NCBI GenBank assembly: GCA_963850195.1
Contig: CAWKKD010000007.1
Location: 1-64,000, forward strand
DNA: 64,000 nt
Source: Actinoallomurus sp963850195
Lineage (GTDB): Bacteria > Actinomycetota > Actinomycetes > Streptosporangiales > Streptosporangiaceae
Direction of reading: 5' to 3'
The position numbers and the translations under genes are program-made. This document shows, one piece after another, positions 39,210 through 46,978 of this stretch. Position 1 is the stretch's first letter, and each line of letters opens with the position of its first letter. The notes beneath the pieces were generated by a model. That model saw only the letters and a list, made by a program, of their open reading frames with translations, was not told the origin of the DNA and ran no database searches.

Positions 39210-40061
39210 TCACTGGATCCAGCCGCGGCGCATGGCGGCCACGACGATGGCGACACGGGTGTCGACGGCGAGACGTTTCTTCAGGTCGGCGAGGCGTCGC
39301 TGTACGGTCGGCAGGCTCACGTCGAGTCGATGCGCGATCGCCTCATCGGTGAGTCCTTGGGCGAGCAACGGCAGGATCCGTTCCTCGACCGGCGGCAGGC
39401 CGGTACGCGATTCCCGCGTGGTGCCCACGGGCTGCGCGCGCTCCCACAACAGCTCGAAGTACTCCCGCAGGGCGCCGGCGATGACGGCCGAGCGGATGAC
39501 CATCGCGCCTTCCATCCCGGTCGGCGTGAGGGGAAGCATGGCCAGGGACTCGTCGGCGAGCTTCATCTTCATGCCGATGCGGGGCAGCAGACGCGCTTCT
39601 TCGCCGTGGCTCATCGCCTCCTCGATCGTGCGCGCTCCGATCGGGTTCTCCATCAGCGTCGTCTCGTAGATGGCCCGGCAGCGGACGCTGTTCGCGAACG
39701 CGGGAGGTGGCGTGTACCCGGTCGCCTCGTCCAAAGGCGTCTCGAGCCGGGAGTTCTCCAGACTCATCCAGTCGTCCCGCGCCGTGTTGACCAGTGCGTG
39801 CGACAGCCGACTGATCTCCGTGCGGTCGCTGACGACCTCGACCAGACGGTGACGGACTTCGTTGACGCTCGGCTGCGCTCGCTCCATGCGGGACAGCCGG
39901 CGGTGGCCGTCCATCAGCTGTTCGCAGTCGGTGAGGAGCCGCTGTTGCTTCTTCCGCAGGATGCCCTGGAGCGCCAGCTCGGGCGGTGCCGGAACCAGGT
40001 TGGGCGGGTCCGGGCTGGCGGACCCGACATGGGCCATCCCGCAGTCGAGTAACTCGTCCAT
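39210..40061 (-). CDS. LuxR-type HTH regulator
   Basis: 283 residues in the frame from ATG 40061. The C-terminal LuxR helix-turn-helix (EERILPLLAQGLTDEAIAHR then DVSLPTVQRRLADLKKRLAV) is preceded by a sensor region with WMSLENSRLETPLDEATGYT and ARTIEEAMSHGEEARLLP. The frame stays open upstream to about 40214 (NPSDPSTVRRLFDGLVREDL and SQAEEFVGGSALMDELL), which looks like real protein but has no ATG or GTG; an ATC or CTG start next to a GAGGTG site, or an indel, would be needed. Its stop lies 47 bases upstream of the S9 peptidase start on the same strand, so the two may be co-transcribed. Confidence 0.75.
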   Translation of the reverse strand: MDELLDCGMAHVGSASPDPPNLVPAPPELALQGILRKKQQRLLTDCEQLMDGHRRLSRMERAQPSVNEVRHRLVEVVSDRTEISRLSHALVNTARDDWMSLENSRLETPLDEATGYTPPPAFANSVRCRAIYETTLMENPIGARTIEEAMSHGEEARLLPRIGMKMKLADESLAMLPLTPTGMEGAMVIRSAVIAGALREYFELLWERAQPVGTTRESRTGLPPVEERILPLLAQGLTDEAIAHRLDVSLPTVQRRLADLKKRLAVDTRVAIVVAAMRRGWIQ

Positions 40062-40489
40062 CAGCGCGGATCCGCCGACGAACTCCTCGGCCTGCGAGAG
40101 CAGGCAACCATCGGCGGCGACCAGCTTCTCGAACGCGGTCAGTAGGTCTTCACGTACGAGTCCGTCGAAGAGCCGACGGACGGTGCTCGGGTCGGAGGGG
40201 TTCAGGTTCGCGATGTGATCACCTCAATGAGAACTATCCGTCATCCTATGCTCGCTCTCTGTGATTGATCCATGGCCATGTACGGCCGTGTGCTGTGGAC
40301 CGCCGTATTTGCAGCACCCCTGGGCTGCCGCGCCACCGGCTCGTCGGCGGATTCCCGTCGTCCTGTGCGCGTTCGGGTGCTGATGGGATCTGCTCAGTGC
40401 GCAGAATTCCATCTGTTGCGCTGGCCGTACGCGCGCTTCCCTGTTATGGCGGCCCACCCGAGGCCATGACGACCAGGGAGGCGATGCGG

Positions 40490-41998
40490 ATGACCACAGG
40501 GGACCACGGCGTCATGGAGCGGCAAGGGCGATCGCGGCGCACCTGGCTGCCTCCCTTTCGCCGTCGGGAGCCGGCGGAGCGCGGCGGCCAGCCCGCCTTC
40601 CACGACGCCGCGCCGCGCACTCCGAAGGGCGGAGCGGTCCAGCGCCTCGAGCGCCTGCCGGATCCGGGAGAGCCGATCAAGGGCTGGTCGCAGACAGGGC
40701 CGGTCGTGGTCGACGTCCCCGCTGCGGGTGGAGCCATCGGGGTCTCGGGCCATGGCGTGGTGAGGGCCGCTGCCGCGGCCTTGGCATCCGAGCGAGGGCA
40801 CACGCTCGTCATGACCACTCGCTGCGCGGTGGAGCTCTACAAGTCCGGGCTCCCACCGGCCGGAGTGAACGTCGTGGCGACGTTGGACGAAGCGATCGCG
40901 ACCGTGCACGCCGAACTCTGCGAACGCATCCGCGCGCGTGCCGACGTCGGCGCGGTCAGGGACTTCCAGCGAATGTGGCTGTTCGTCCACGCCGACACTC
41001 AGCAGCACCGCCTACGCTCCCTGCTCAACGAGGCGGCCGGGTACGCGATCTATGCGATCTTGCTGGGGCACTGGCCCTTCGGGCTGTCCTTGACCACGGA
41101 CGAAGACGGCCGGGTGCTGTCCGCATCTCCTCCCGTCGAAGAACTGGCTGGCGCGCAGTTGGTCGGTCGCCCGCTCGAAGCGACGCACGCCGACGCTCCG
41201 CACGCGGCGTACGAGACCCAGCGACACGACTACTCCCACGCGGCGAGTCGGTGGCCTCAGCGCGAACGACCACGGCTGCAGATCCTCGGCGTCGCCACTA
41301 TCAGCGTTGCGGGAAGAGGGGCTTCTGGGCTCCTCTCGCGTCGGTTCTCCTGGGAGATCGCTACCTACCTGGCATGCCATCCAGAAGGCGCCACTGCCGA
41401 CGCCATCATCGAGGACTTGTGGCCCTCGGAGCCGCTCATGTGCGCCCGCAAGCGCTTCAGCGACGCGGTCTACTACCTACGCCGAGCGCTCCGGGAAACG
41501 GCCGACGGGTCAACGGCGAAGTTCGTGCAGCTGAGGATGGACCGGTACGTGCTCGACCGGGACCTCCTGGACACGGATCTGTGGGACTTCGAGCACACGA
41601 TGAACCTCGGCCGCACCGCCACCGACGACACTGCCCGGCGAGAGCAGCTTCAGCGGGCCGTCGACCTCTACCAGGGCGAGTTCATCCATGTCGGTGACGG
41701 CGCTTGGGCCGAGCCATTCCGGCAGGATCTCCGACGCAAGGCGATCAGTGCTCTGATGGAGGTCGCACGGCTCGTCGAACACGACAACCCCGGGACGGCC
41801 ATCACGACCCTCGAGCGAGTCCTCAAGCTGGCTCCGTATGATGAGGAAGCCGATCGCGCCATCATGCGGATCCATCACAGACTGCGCCGCGACGACGCCA
41901 TCAGGATCACGTACAGAGCGCTGGTCGAGAGGCTCGCAGGTCTTGGTGAAGAGCCATCATCTGAAACGGTCTCCCTGCTGAATTCGCTCATTACGTAG
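40490..41998 (+). CDS. BTAD-domain transcriptional regulator (SARP-like)
   Basis: 502 residues from ATG 40490, chosen because AGGGAGG lies eight bases upstream; ATGs at 40466 and 40484 are possible. The middle has a large ATPase-free regulatory region. Around residue 285 begins a winged-helix DNA-binding segment (SWEIATYLACHPEGATADAI, then RKRFSDAVYYLRRALRETAD), followed by the bacterial transcriptional activator domain (REQLQRAVDLYQGEFIHVGD, ITTLERVLKLAPYDEEADRA). Such proteins regulate secondary metabolism in actinomycetes. Transcribed divergently from the LuxR gene; the 0.27 kb gap must hold both promoters. Confidence 0.8.
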   Translation: MTTGDHGVMERQGRSRRTWLPPFRRREPAERGGQPAFHDAAPRTPKGGAVQRLERLPDPGEPIKGWSQTGPVVVDVPAAGGAIGVSGHGVVRAAAAALASERGHTLVMTTRCAVELYKSGLPPAGVNVVATLDEAIATVHAELCERIRARADVGAVRDFQRMWLFVHADTQQHRLRSLLNEAAGYAIYAILLGHWPFGLSLTTDEDGRVLSASPPVEELAGAQLVGRPLEATHADAPHAAYETQRHDYSHAASRWPQRERPRLQILGVATISVAGRGASGLLSRRFSWEIATYLACHPEGATADAIIEDLWPSEPLMCARKRFSDAVYYLRRALRETADGSTAKFVQLRMDRYVLDRDLLDTDLWDFEHTMNLGRTATDDTARREQLQRAVDLYQGEFIHVGDGAWAEPFRQDLRRKAISALMEVARLVEHDNPGTAITTLERVLKLAPYDEEADRAIMRIHHRLRRDDAIRITYRALVERLAGLGEEPSSETVSLLNSLIT

Positions 41999-42329
41999 AC
42001 CATCGGATCGGCTCCCGAATCGCCCATCGGGCTGGCTACCGGTGCGGCCATCACTCCACAATCGGTGCCACGACGTGGTGCGTATCGCCAGTTCAGGAGG
42101 GTCTTGCCCTCGCGGATGAGTGCCCCGACATGTGACCAAGCACAGCTGAGAAGACGCCTCCGGCGGGCGGACATGCCGTATCCATGTCGTATGCAGACAA
42201 CGATGTCTTGTCGCATCCAAGGACGTCTATTCGACACTGCGTCTGACTGTGAAACGACACGCGCTCATGCCGATGAGCGGATGCTGGTGGCGGTTACCGG
42301 CTTGTGGAATCGGAGTAGGCGCCGTTGCG

Positions 42330-42480
42330 TGGCCGGGCCCGCGCACGACCCCGTCGGGCTTTCAGCTCGAGGAGCGGGCCGCCTATACGAAGGTGCCATC
42401 GCCGATCGGATGGGCGGGCCGATCCTGCTCAACGGGATGGACCGGTACGCGGCGACCCGCCGACTCACGCGCGAGTGCGC
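42330..42480 (+). pseudogene. tyrosine integrase remnant
   Basis: A short stretch reads RLYEGAIADRMGGPILLNGM then DRYAATRRLTREC, which matches the segment before the catalytic H-x-x-R of phage-type tyrosine integrases carried by actinomycete integrative elements (typically D-G-P-I-x-x-x-x-x-G-x-R-M-D-R-x-A-A-T-R-R). The catalytic Arg/His/Tyr box itself is gone. It sits about 110 bases before a tRNA-Phe 3' fragment, the normal place for such an integrase next to its attachment site. Confidence 0.55.
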
Positions 42481-42594
42481 CGCCTGGCGACCCGAAGCAC
42501 AGGAGCCGGACCAAGTCGGCCAGCGTAAGCCAGCGGATCCCCATCCGGGCGACCTGCTCGGACTCGGTGCTCTTGCGCCAGTGCGATAGTCACT

Positions 42595-42641
42595 CCTGAA
42601 AAGCGGAAGGTCGGCGGTTCGATCCCGCCCCTGCCTCACCA
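42595..42641 (+). repeat. tRNA-Phe 3' fragment, old attachment site
   Basis: CCTGAAAAGCGGAAGG opens the fragment, with the Phe anticodon loop CTGAAAA (anticodon GAA) and 3' anticodon stem GCGG. A perfect T arm GGCGG-TTCGATC-CCGCC and a 3' end finishing in CACCA follow. The 5' half of a tRNA is absent: the sequence before the loop cannot form the stem or D arm. A partial tRNA of this kind beside an integrase remnant marks the far end of an element that integrated into tRNA-Phe, as pMEA-type plasmids do. The intact tRNA is not in this window. Confidence 0.7.
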
Positions 42642-42727
42642 TCGCTCAACAGCAAAAAGACGCCAAAGAATTCGCCCGGGGTCGTTCGGGCGGCAACGTC
42701 CTTACCCGGATGCGTCTCCCACTTTAC

Positions 42728-43096
42728 CTATTGAGGTGGATAGGTGAGCATGCGGCCATCTCCTAGATTCAGCCGCCATGTTTGGTCCGGGCCAGGCTTT
42801 ATTTTCAGGAGCCATGTGTTGGAGAACATGATTCGCTGGGTTCCTGAGTTGAACACTACCCAGGAGAGCGGCGTTGCTGAGAGCAAGGTGGGGAGATCTT
42901 CGGCTGGGAGGGCAGTGAGTGGTCGACGCGGGGCGTCCACGCGGGCGCCGAAGGAATGTATCACCGTACCGTTGAATTCGAGCGTTGCTCCGTTGGAAAC
43001 GCGTAGGTAAAAGTCTGGGGTGGCGTGGAACTCGACCACCTGGGTCTCTCTGGCCTGGAGAATCTTCCGATCTTCCTTCTCGATATACTCCATCAT
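42728..43096 (-). CDS. candidate immunity protein
   Basis: 122 residues, nine bases after the toxin stop on the same strand, with a weak GAGGG site. Beta-rich sequence with VVEFHATPDFYLRVSNGATL and RIMFSNTWLLKIKPGPDQTW; no membrane segment or signal peptide. Position directly after a WXG-type toxin gene is the standard place for the cognate cytoplasmic immunity protein. I do not recognise the family with certainty. Confidence 0.6.
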   Translation of the reverse strand: MMEYIEKEDRKILQARETQVVEFHATPDFYLRVSNGATLEFNGTVIHSFGARVDAPRRPLTALPAEDLPTLLSATPLSWVVFNSGTQRIMFSNTWLLKIKPGPDQTWRLNLGDGRMLTYPPQ

Positions 43097-43105
43097 CGCC
43101 CTCGG

Positions 43106-44358
43106 TTAATCTTCCAGGTGGTCGAGTATGTTGCCAATACTGCTTTCGCCGATTCCATCCGCGGTCTTCGGATACACTTCGCCCGATATTAGATCGATAG
43201 TGATATCTGGATTTCGATTACTGCCGATCCCGCGCCAGTCGGCTTGATTTTTTACTTCATGGATCGCATCGTTGATCTCTTTTTGTGTATAGCCAAGTTC
43301 CTCGGCGATCCTACGTGGGTTCGATTCTAGATCCTGCTCGTCCGGGTTGCCGCTTGCAGGGTCTTTCCACTCGCGTAGTACGGCGTCGAAATCCTCCCCT
43401 TCGGTCGCGGCTTGCATGATGCGGACGTTGGGGGCATTGACCACACTGATGTTGATCGCCGTGATCAACTGGTCAGCGAGTGCACCACCGGCGATCACGC
43501 TGACCGTCTGGAGCAGGCTGCCGGCTGCTTCGGCGAGGGCGGCACGGAGGGCTGCGACTTCGATGAGGGCTGAGATGGGGTTGGCGGCGGCGTCGCCGAC
43601 TTGAAGTTGGGCGTTGTTGACGGCGGCGCCGTAGTCGCCGCAGGCTTTGGAGATGCTGGCGCACAGTTGCGGCAGCCCCTCGTACAGCGTGTTGTCCGCG
43701 CCGGGCTTGTAGAGCTTGTTCCAAAAGCCGCCGAACGCCTCCAGGTCGGGTGCGTCACCCTGACTGGTGACCGTATGGACCTCGGCCGCGATGTGCCCGC
43801 GTATCTCGATCAGCGCGTCATGGGTGTTCTTCCAGGCGCTGGCCGCGCTTTGGAGCGCGAAGGGGTCTGCGGTGGGCCAGTACTTGGAGATGTCGATCAG
43901 CTCGATGCCGGTCAGTGATCCCAGCAGCGAATGGGGCAACTCTTGCCTGGTCCGGAAGCAGAAGGCGGCGCGGATAGGTTGAGCGGTCCGGACACCTCGT
44001 AGCCGAGCAACTGGTCCCGAAAAGAGGGCTGGCGGGGCACCATCGAGAACCTGCCCCTGATCACCGAATCGTGATCGGCCTTGGCATGGTTTTCGGCGGT
44101 CTGGGTAAGACCGCGAGACATGTACCCGGTCAACCGGTGCATGGTGGCAAAGCCCCGCCAGACGGCCTGCACGGCGGGGGTGTAGGCGGCCACGAACTTG
44201 GCGGCCGCCGGATCCTTGCCGGGATTTCCTCCCATCCCCTTGGCGAGGTCGAGCGCTCCGGCCAGGGTCTTCCAAGTGTTGCCGACTCCGTTTTGCGCGG
44301 CGGCGACGTGTTTGGCGGAGCCGTCCACCAGTTCGGTGTTGATGTGTACCTGGCTCAT
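43106..44358 (-). pseudogene. type VII secreted polymorphic toxin, one frameshift near 43950
   Basis: About 417 residues if corrected. The N-terminal WXG100/LXG-like helical region begins MSQVHINTELVDGSAKHVAA; a second helical block (FALQSAASAWKNTHDALIEI, FGGFWNKLYKPGADNTLYEG) is followed by an Ala-rich hydrophobic stretch. The C-terminal about 75 residues look like a separate toxin domain: NPRRIAEELGYTQKEINDAI, DWRGIGSNRNPDITIDLISG, GEVYPKTADGIGESSIGN. The ATG 44358 overlaps the WXG100 stop (ATGA). The architecture (WXG partner, effector, immunity) is that of type VII effectors used against neighbours. The enzymatic activity of the C-terminal domain is unknown to me; an RNase is the commonest possibility. 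Confidence 0.68.
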
Positions 44359-44642
44359 TCCGACCACATCCGCACATTGGTGTCGCTCGCGCTGCGGAAG
44401 TTATGGTGCGTGCGTTTGATGGCTTTGTGCAGCCGGGCCAGTTCAGCGTGCAGGTCACGGGCCGCCTGGTCCCACGTCGTGCGCGCCTCTGCATAAGCGC
44501 TCTGCGCGTCGCCCGTCCATTCGGCGAGAGTTTCCTCTAGCTTCGCTTTCAGCGAATCCAGCACGGACTCGAACGCCCACAGAACCTGTTGAAAGCCGTC
44601 CTCGGCATCCGCGAACGATGTGAAGTTCGCGCGGATCTCCAC
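44355..44642 (-). CDS. WXG100-family partner protein
   Basis: 95 residues from GTG 44642, giving the usual length for the family; longer ATG starts would add a non-helical tail. The WXG turn is present in LEETLAEWTGDAQSAYAEAR between two long amphipathic helices. ESAT-6-like proteins form dimers with, or chaperone, type VII effectors. Translationally coupled to the toxin gene downstream. No EccC or other type VII core gene is in the window. Confidence 0.82.
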   Translation of the reverse strand: MEIRANFTSFADAEDGFQQVLWAFESVLDSLKAKLEETLAEWTGDAQSAYAEARTTWDQAARDLHAELARLHKAIKRTHHNFRSASDTNVRMWSE

Positions 44643-44725
44643 GTCGCCCACCCCTGAAAACAGATGTAACACCCCGAAAACGACCGCCACCATACCTGAT
44701 AGCGGCCTAGACGAGTCAAGATCAT

Positions 44726-45019
44726 TTACGGTGAGGGTTTGTCGGTGAGCACGAGACGGCTGGCGTGGCGCGGGGCGTTGACAGGGCGGTCGCCTTCAGC
44801 ACGGCCCTGGTTGAGGTAGCGGTGCAGCAGGTTGAGGCTGCCGGTGTGGCCACGTTCCTTGATCTCATGGAACGGGTGCAGGACGGGCACGGCGGGGTCG
44901 GCCTGACGTCGTTCGCGGAGGTGGTCGCGGTAGGGGTCGACGAGGGCGGGCCGGTAGGCGGGAGCGATGCGCAGGGCCTGAGGTTCGGGCATGCGGGCGT
45001 AGCGTTTGACGGTGTTCAT
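44726..45019 (-). pseudogene. ISL3-family transposase fragment
   Basis: 97 residues resembling an internal part of ISL3-family transposases: NTVKRYARMPEPQALRI, LVDPYRDHLRERRQADPAVP and GHTGSLNLLHRYLNQGR. The catalytic DDE domain is absent and no terminal repeats are evident, so only a scrap of the element remains. Confidence 0.65.
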
Positions 45020-45028
45020 GGCCAGTGG

Positions 45029-45732
45029 CTAGCGGACGTCGACGTAGTCGCTCGGGGATGTCTCGTGGTCGAAGTTGGAGGTGCCGGCGAAGTAGGCGCG
45101 CCAGGTGCCGTCTTTGTGTGCGGTCAGGTGTTTGCGGAAGCGGCCGTCGCTTCCGGTGGTGGTGGTGCCCATTGAGGTCCAGGTCGTGGTTCCTGCGGCT
45201 TTGAAGTCCACGCGGATGGTCTTGCCGGCGTAGGAGATGTACCAGGGCGGGTTGTCGTACTTGATGTGTTCGAGGCGGCCGGCGACGGTGATGGTGCTTC
45301 CGGCGTGTACGGGTTCGGGGGAGGCGTTGAACTCCTTGATCTGGGTGTTGCCCTTCTGCTCGTACCAGTCGGAGCTGCGCGCGAGGATGTGGCCGGACTT
45401 GTCGTAGGCGGTGACGCGTACGGTCCATTTGCCGAACTCGGCCCGGTCGCACATCCGACGCCGAGGCCGTGGGGTTCGCCGGGCTTGGCGGTCTCGGTGT
45501 AGACCGTCTCGCCGGAGGGGTCGATGCGGTTCATGACCACTTTGGTGACCCCGGTGCCTTCGCCTTTCCAGTCGACCTCGCCGTCCGGGACGCATTCGTT
45601 GAGGTAGTTGACGATGAGCCGGTTCGAGACGGTGATGGTCACGCTCGGGGTCGCCGCGTTGGCGGAGGCGGGGAGGGCGAGGAGGCCGGCTCCGGCCGCT
45701 GAGAGGGCCAGCGCTATTCGGCGAAGAGGCAT
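45029..45732 (-). pseudogene. secreted Ig-like protein, one frameshift near 45455
   Basis: About 235 residues. Signal peptide PLRRIALALSAAGAGLLALP with an ANA cleavage site; then TVSNRLIVNYLNECVPDGEV and, after an indel, FGKWTVRVTAYDKSGHILAR and an Ig-like or bacterial big-like repeat: GSTITVAGRLEHIKYDNPPW, GKTIRVDFKAAGTTTWTSMG, DGRFRKHLTAHKDGTWRAYF. Actinomycete relatives of this G-x-x-V-x-V-x-G-R-L domain are extracellular and of unknown function. The start ATG 45732 has GGGAGC upstream. Confidence 0.65.
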
Positions 45733-45808
45733 GTGCTCCCGATTCTTGGATGGAAACGATCGAAGGATCCAAAGAGTGATCTTCTTCCGGTGGTCGGCGT
45801 TACAAACG

Positions 45809-45840
45809 ACGAGCCGGACGATGAGGATCGTCCGGCTCGT
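45809..45840. terminator. strong hairpin, terminator of the conjugation operon
   Basis: ACGAGCCGGACGAT (45809-45822) and its perfect reverse complement (45827-45840) enclose a GAGG loop: a 14-base-pair stem. It lies downstream of the minus-strand conjugation operon and upstream of the secreted-protein gene. No clear U-tract follows on either strand, but the stem is very stable. Confidence 0.6.
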
Positions 45841-45853
45841 GGTCAGCGATAGG

Positions 45854-46006
45854 TCAGCCCGACCACCACATCGGCATAGGGCGTATGGCGATGCGATGGA
45901 CTGGCGGTGGGACGGCGGATTCCGGCGTGGTGGACACGGTGACGGCGACCACCACCGATATGGCGGCGCCAAGGCGGATCCAGCTGATTCCTCGAGAGGA
46001 CTTCAT
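45854..46006 (-). CDS. small hydrophobic peptide
   Basis: 50 residues from ATG 46006 with AAGAGG ten bases upstream. A single hydrophobic segment (RLGAAISVVVAVTVSTTPES) follows a basic start (KSSRGISW), giving a membrane anchor or a signal peptide with a short Pro-rich tail. It is the last ORF of the minus-strand conjugation operon, just before the hairpin at 45.8 kb. No family recognised. Confidence 0.4.
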   Translation of the reverse strand: MKSSRGISWIRLGAAISVVVAVTVSTTPESAVPPPVHRIAIRPMPMWWSG

Positions 46007-46071
46007 TTCGGTGACCTCTTTCTCTTCGTGGCCGGTGCCGACCGGGAAATTGGTCTTGACGAAAACGGTTC

Positions 46072-46962
46072 TCAGCGGGGACGGGGGCGAGTGGTCCATG
46101 CACTGGGCTCGAGTTCTGCTTCGGAGGACGCCGACCGGCCATGCCCTCCGGCGGCTGGCCGGGCGAAGTCGGCCAGCGGCCGGCGCCCGTCGTCGCCGAT
46201 GCGAGCCCAGGTGGGACCGGCTGGATCTGCGTCGGCGTTGGCGGTCAGCACGGGGACGCCCATCGGCGGACAGGTCTGGCGGAAATTCCGCTCTCGGCGG
46301 GGCGATGTGAATGAGAAGAGCACCGGTGTGGTGATCCCGGTTGCCTGAGCGAGGCGCGTGTAGGCGTCGGTCTTGGCCGCGACGCGGCCGAGGCTCTCGG
46401 TGCCGTTGTCGTACTCGAGGAAGAAGTCGAGGTGGCGATCACCGGTGGTCCACCGGCCGTAGCCGTCGGGTTGGACGAACTTCTTCCAGGTCGCGGCGCA
46501 GCGGGCTTCGGGCCACCACTCGGTGAGCTGGCTTGGCCCGTTCTGGGCGGCGAGGCGGGTGAAGAAGCCGTTGACGCCGAGCAGGTGGCCGAGCTTGGCG
46601 GAGAGCATGACGGCGGTGGCGCGGTCTCGTCGCCAGCCGAGTTCTTTCAGGGTCAGGCCTCGTTCCGCCGCGACGGCCTCGGCGCCCAAGGTGTCGAGGA
46701 GCCAGTGGCAGGGTGCGGATCCGCCGCCGGGACGTAGCGGCCGGATCTTGTGGAGGACGCCGAGCCGGTGCAGGACGAGGAGCCGGTGGTCGGCGGTGTC
46801 GAGGTTGCCGGCGAAGGCGAGGTCGGCGACGTGCCGCGTGGTGAAGACCTTGTGTTCGTGCAGCATCCGCAGGAGCCAGCGGTCGCGTGCGGTCAGCCGG
46901 GATGACAGCAGGCCGAGTACCGCGGTCGTCCGGCGGGCGGGTTTCTGGATCTCGGTGGACAT
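46072..46962 (-). CDS. replication-relaxation family protein
   Basis: 296 residues from ATG 46962. The winged-helix start typical of the Replic_Relax family is clear: TARDRWLLRMLHEHKVFTTR and HVADLAFAGNLDTADHRLLV, then LHKIRPLRPGGGSAPCHWLL. The C-terminal half has the family's DRHLDFFLEYDNGTESLGRV (D...E-Y-D) segment, reminiscent of a nuclease fold. These proteins accompany actinomycete conjugative plasmids and integrative elements and are thought to act in replication or DNA processing. No classical relaxase is seen in the element, so this is the best candidate for that role (inference). The tail after about residue 230 is variable. Confidence 0.82.
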   Translation of the reverse strand: MSTEIQKPARRTTAVLGLLSSRLTARDRWLLRMLHEHKVFTTRHVADLAFAGNLDTADHRLLVLHRLGVLHKIRPLRPGGGSAPCHWLLDTLGAEAVAAERGLTLKELGWRRDRATAVMLSAKLGHLLGVNGFFTRLAAQNGPSQLTEWWPEARCAATWKKFVQPDGYGRWTTGDRHLDFFLEYDNGTESLGRVAAKTDAYTRLAQATGITTPVLFSFTSPRRERNFRQTCPPMGVPVLTANADADPAGPTWARIGDDGRRPLADFARPAAGGHGRSASSEAELEPSAWTTRPRPR

Positions 46963-46978
46963 GAACGAGCCTCCGATC

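Noticed and set aside
42065..42589. A complete 174-codon gene
   Set aside because: Only a short internal segment resembles an integrase; the catalytic box is missing and the rest is not protein-like.
45809..45840. Left attachment site of the tRNA-Leu element at the 45.8 kb hairpin
   Set aside because: I found no copy of the tRNA-Leu 3' sequence there. Serine integrases leave only a short core, so the left end stays undetermined.
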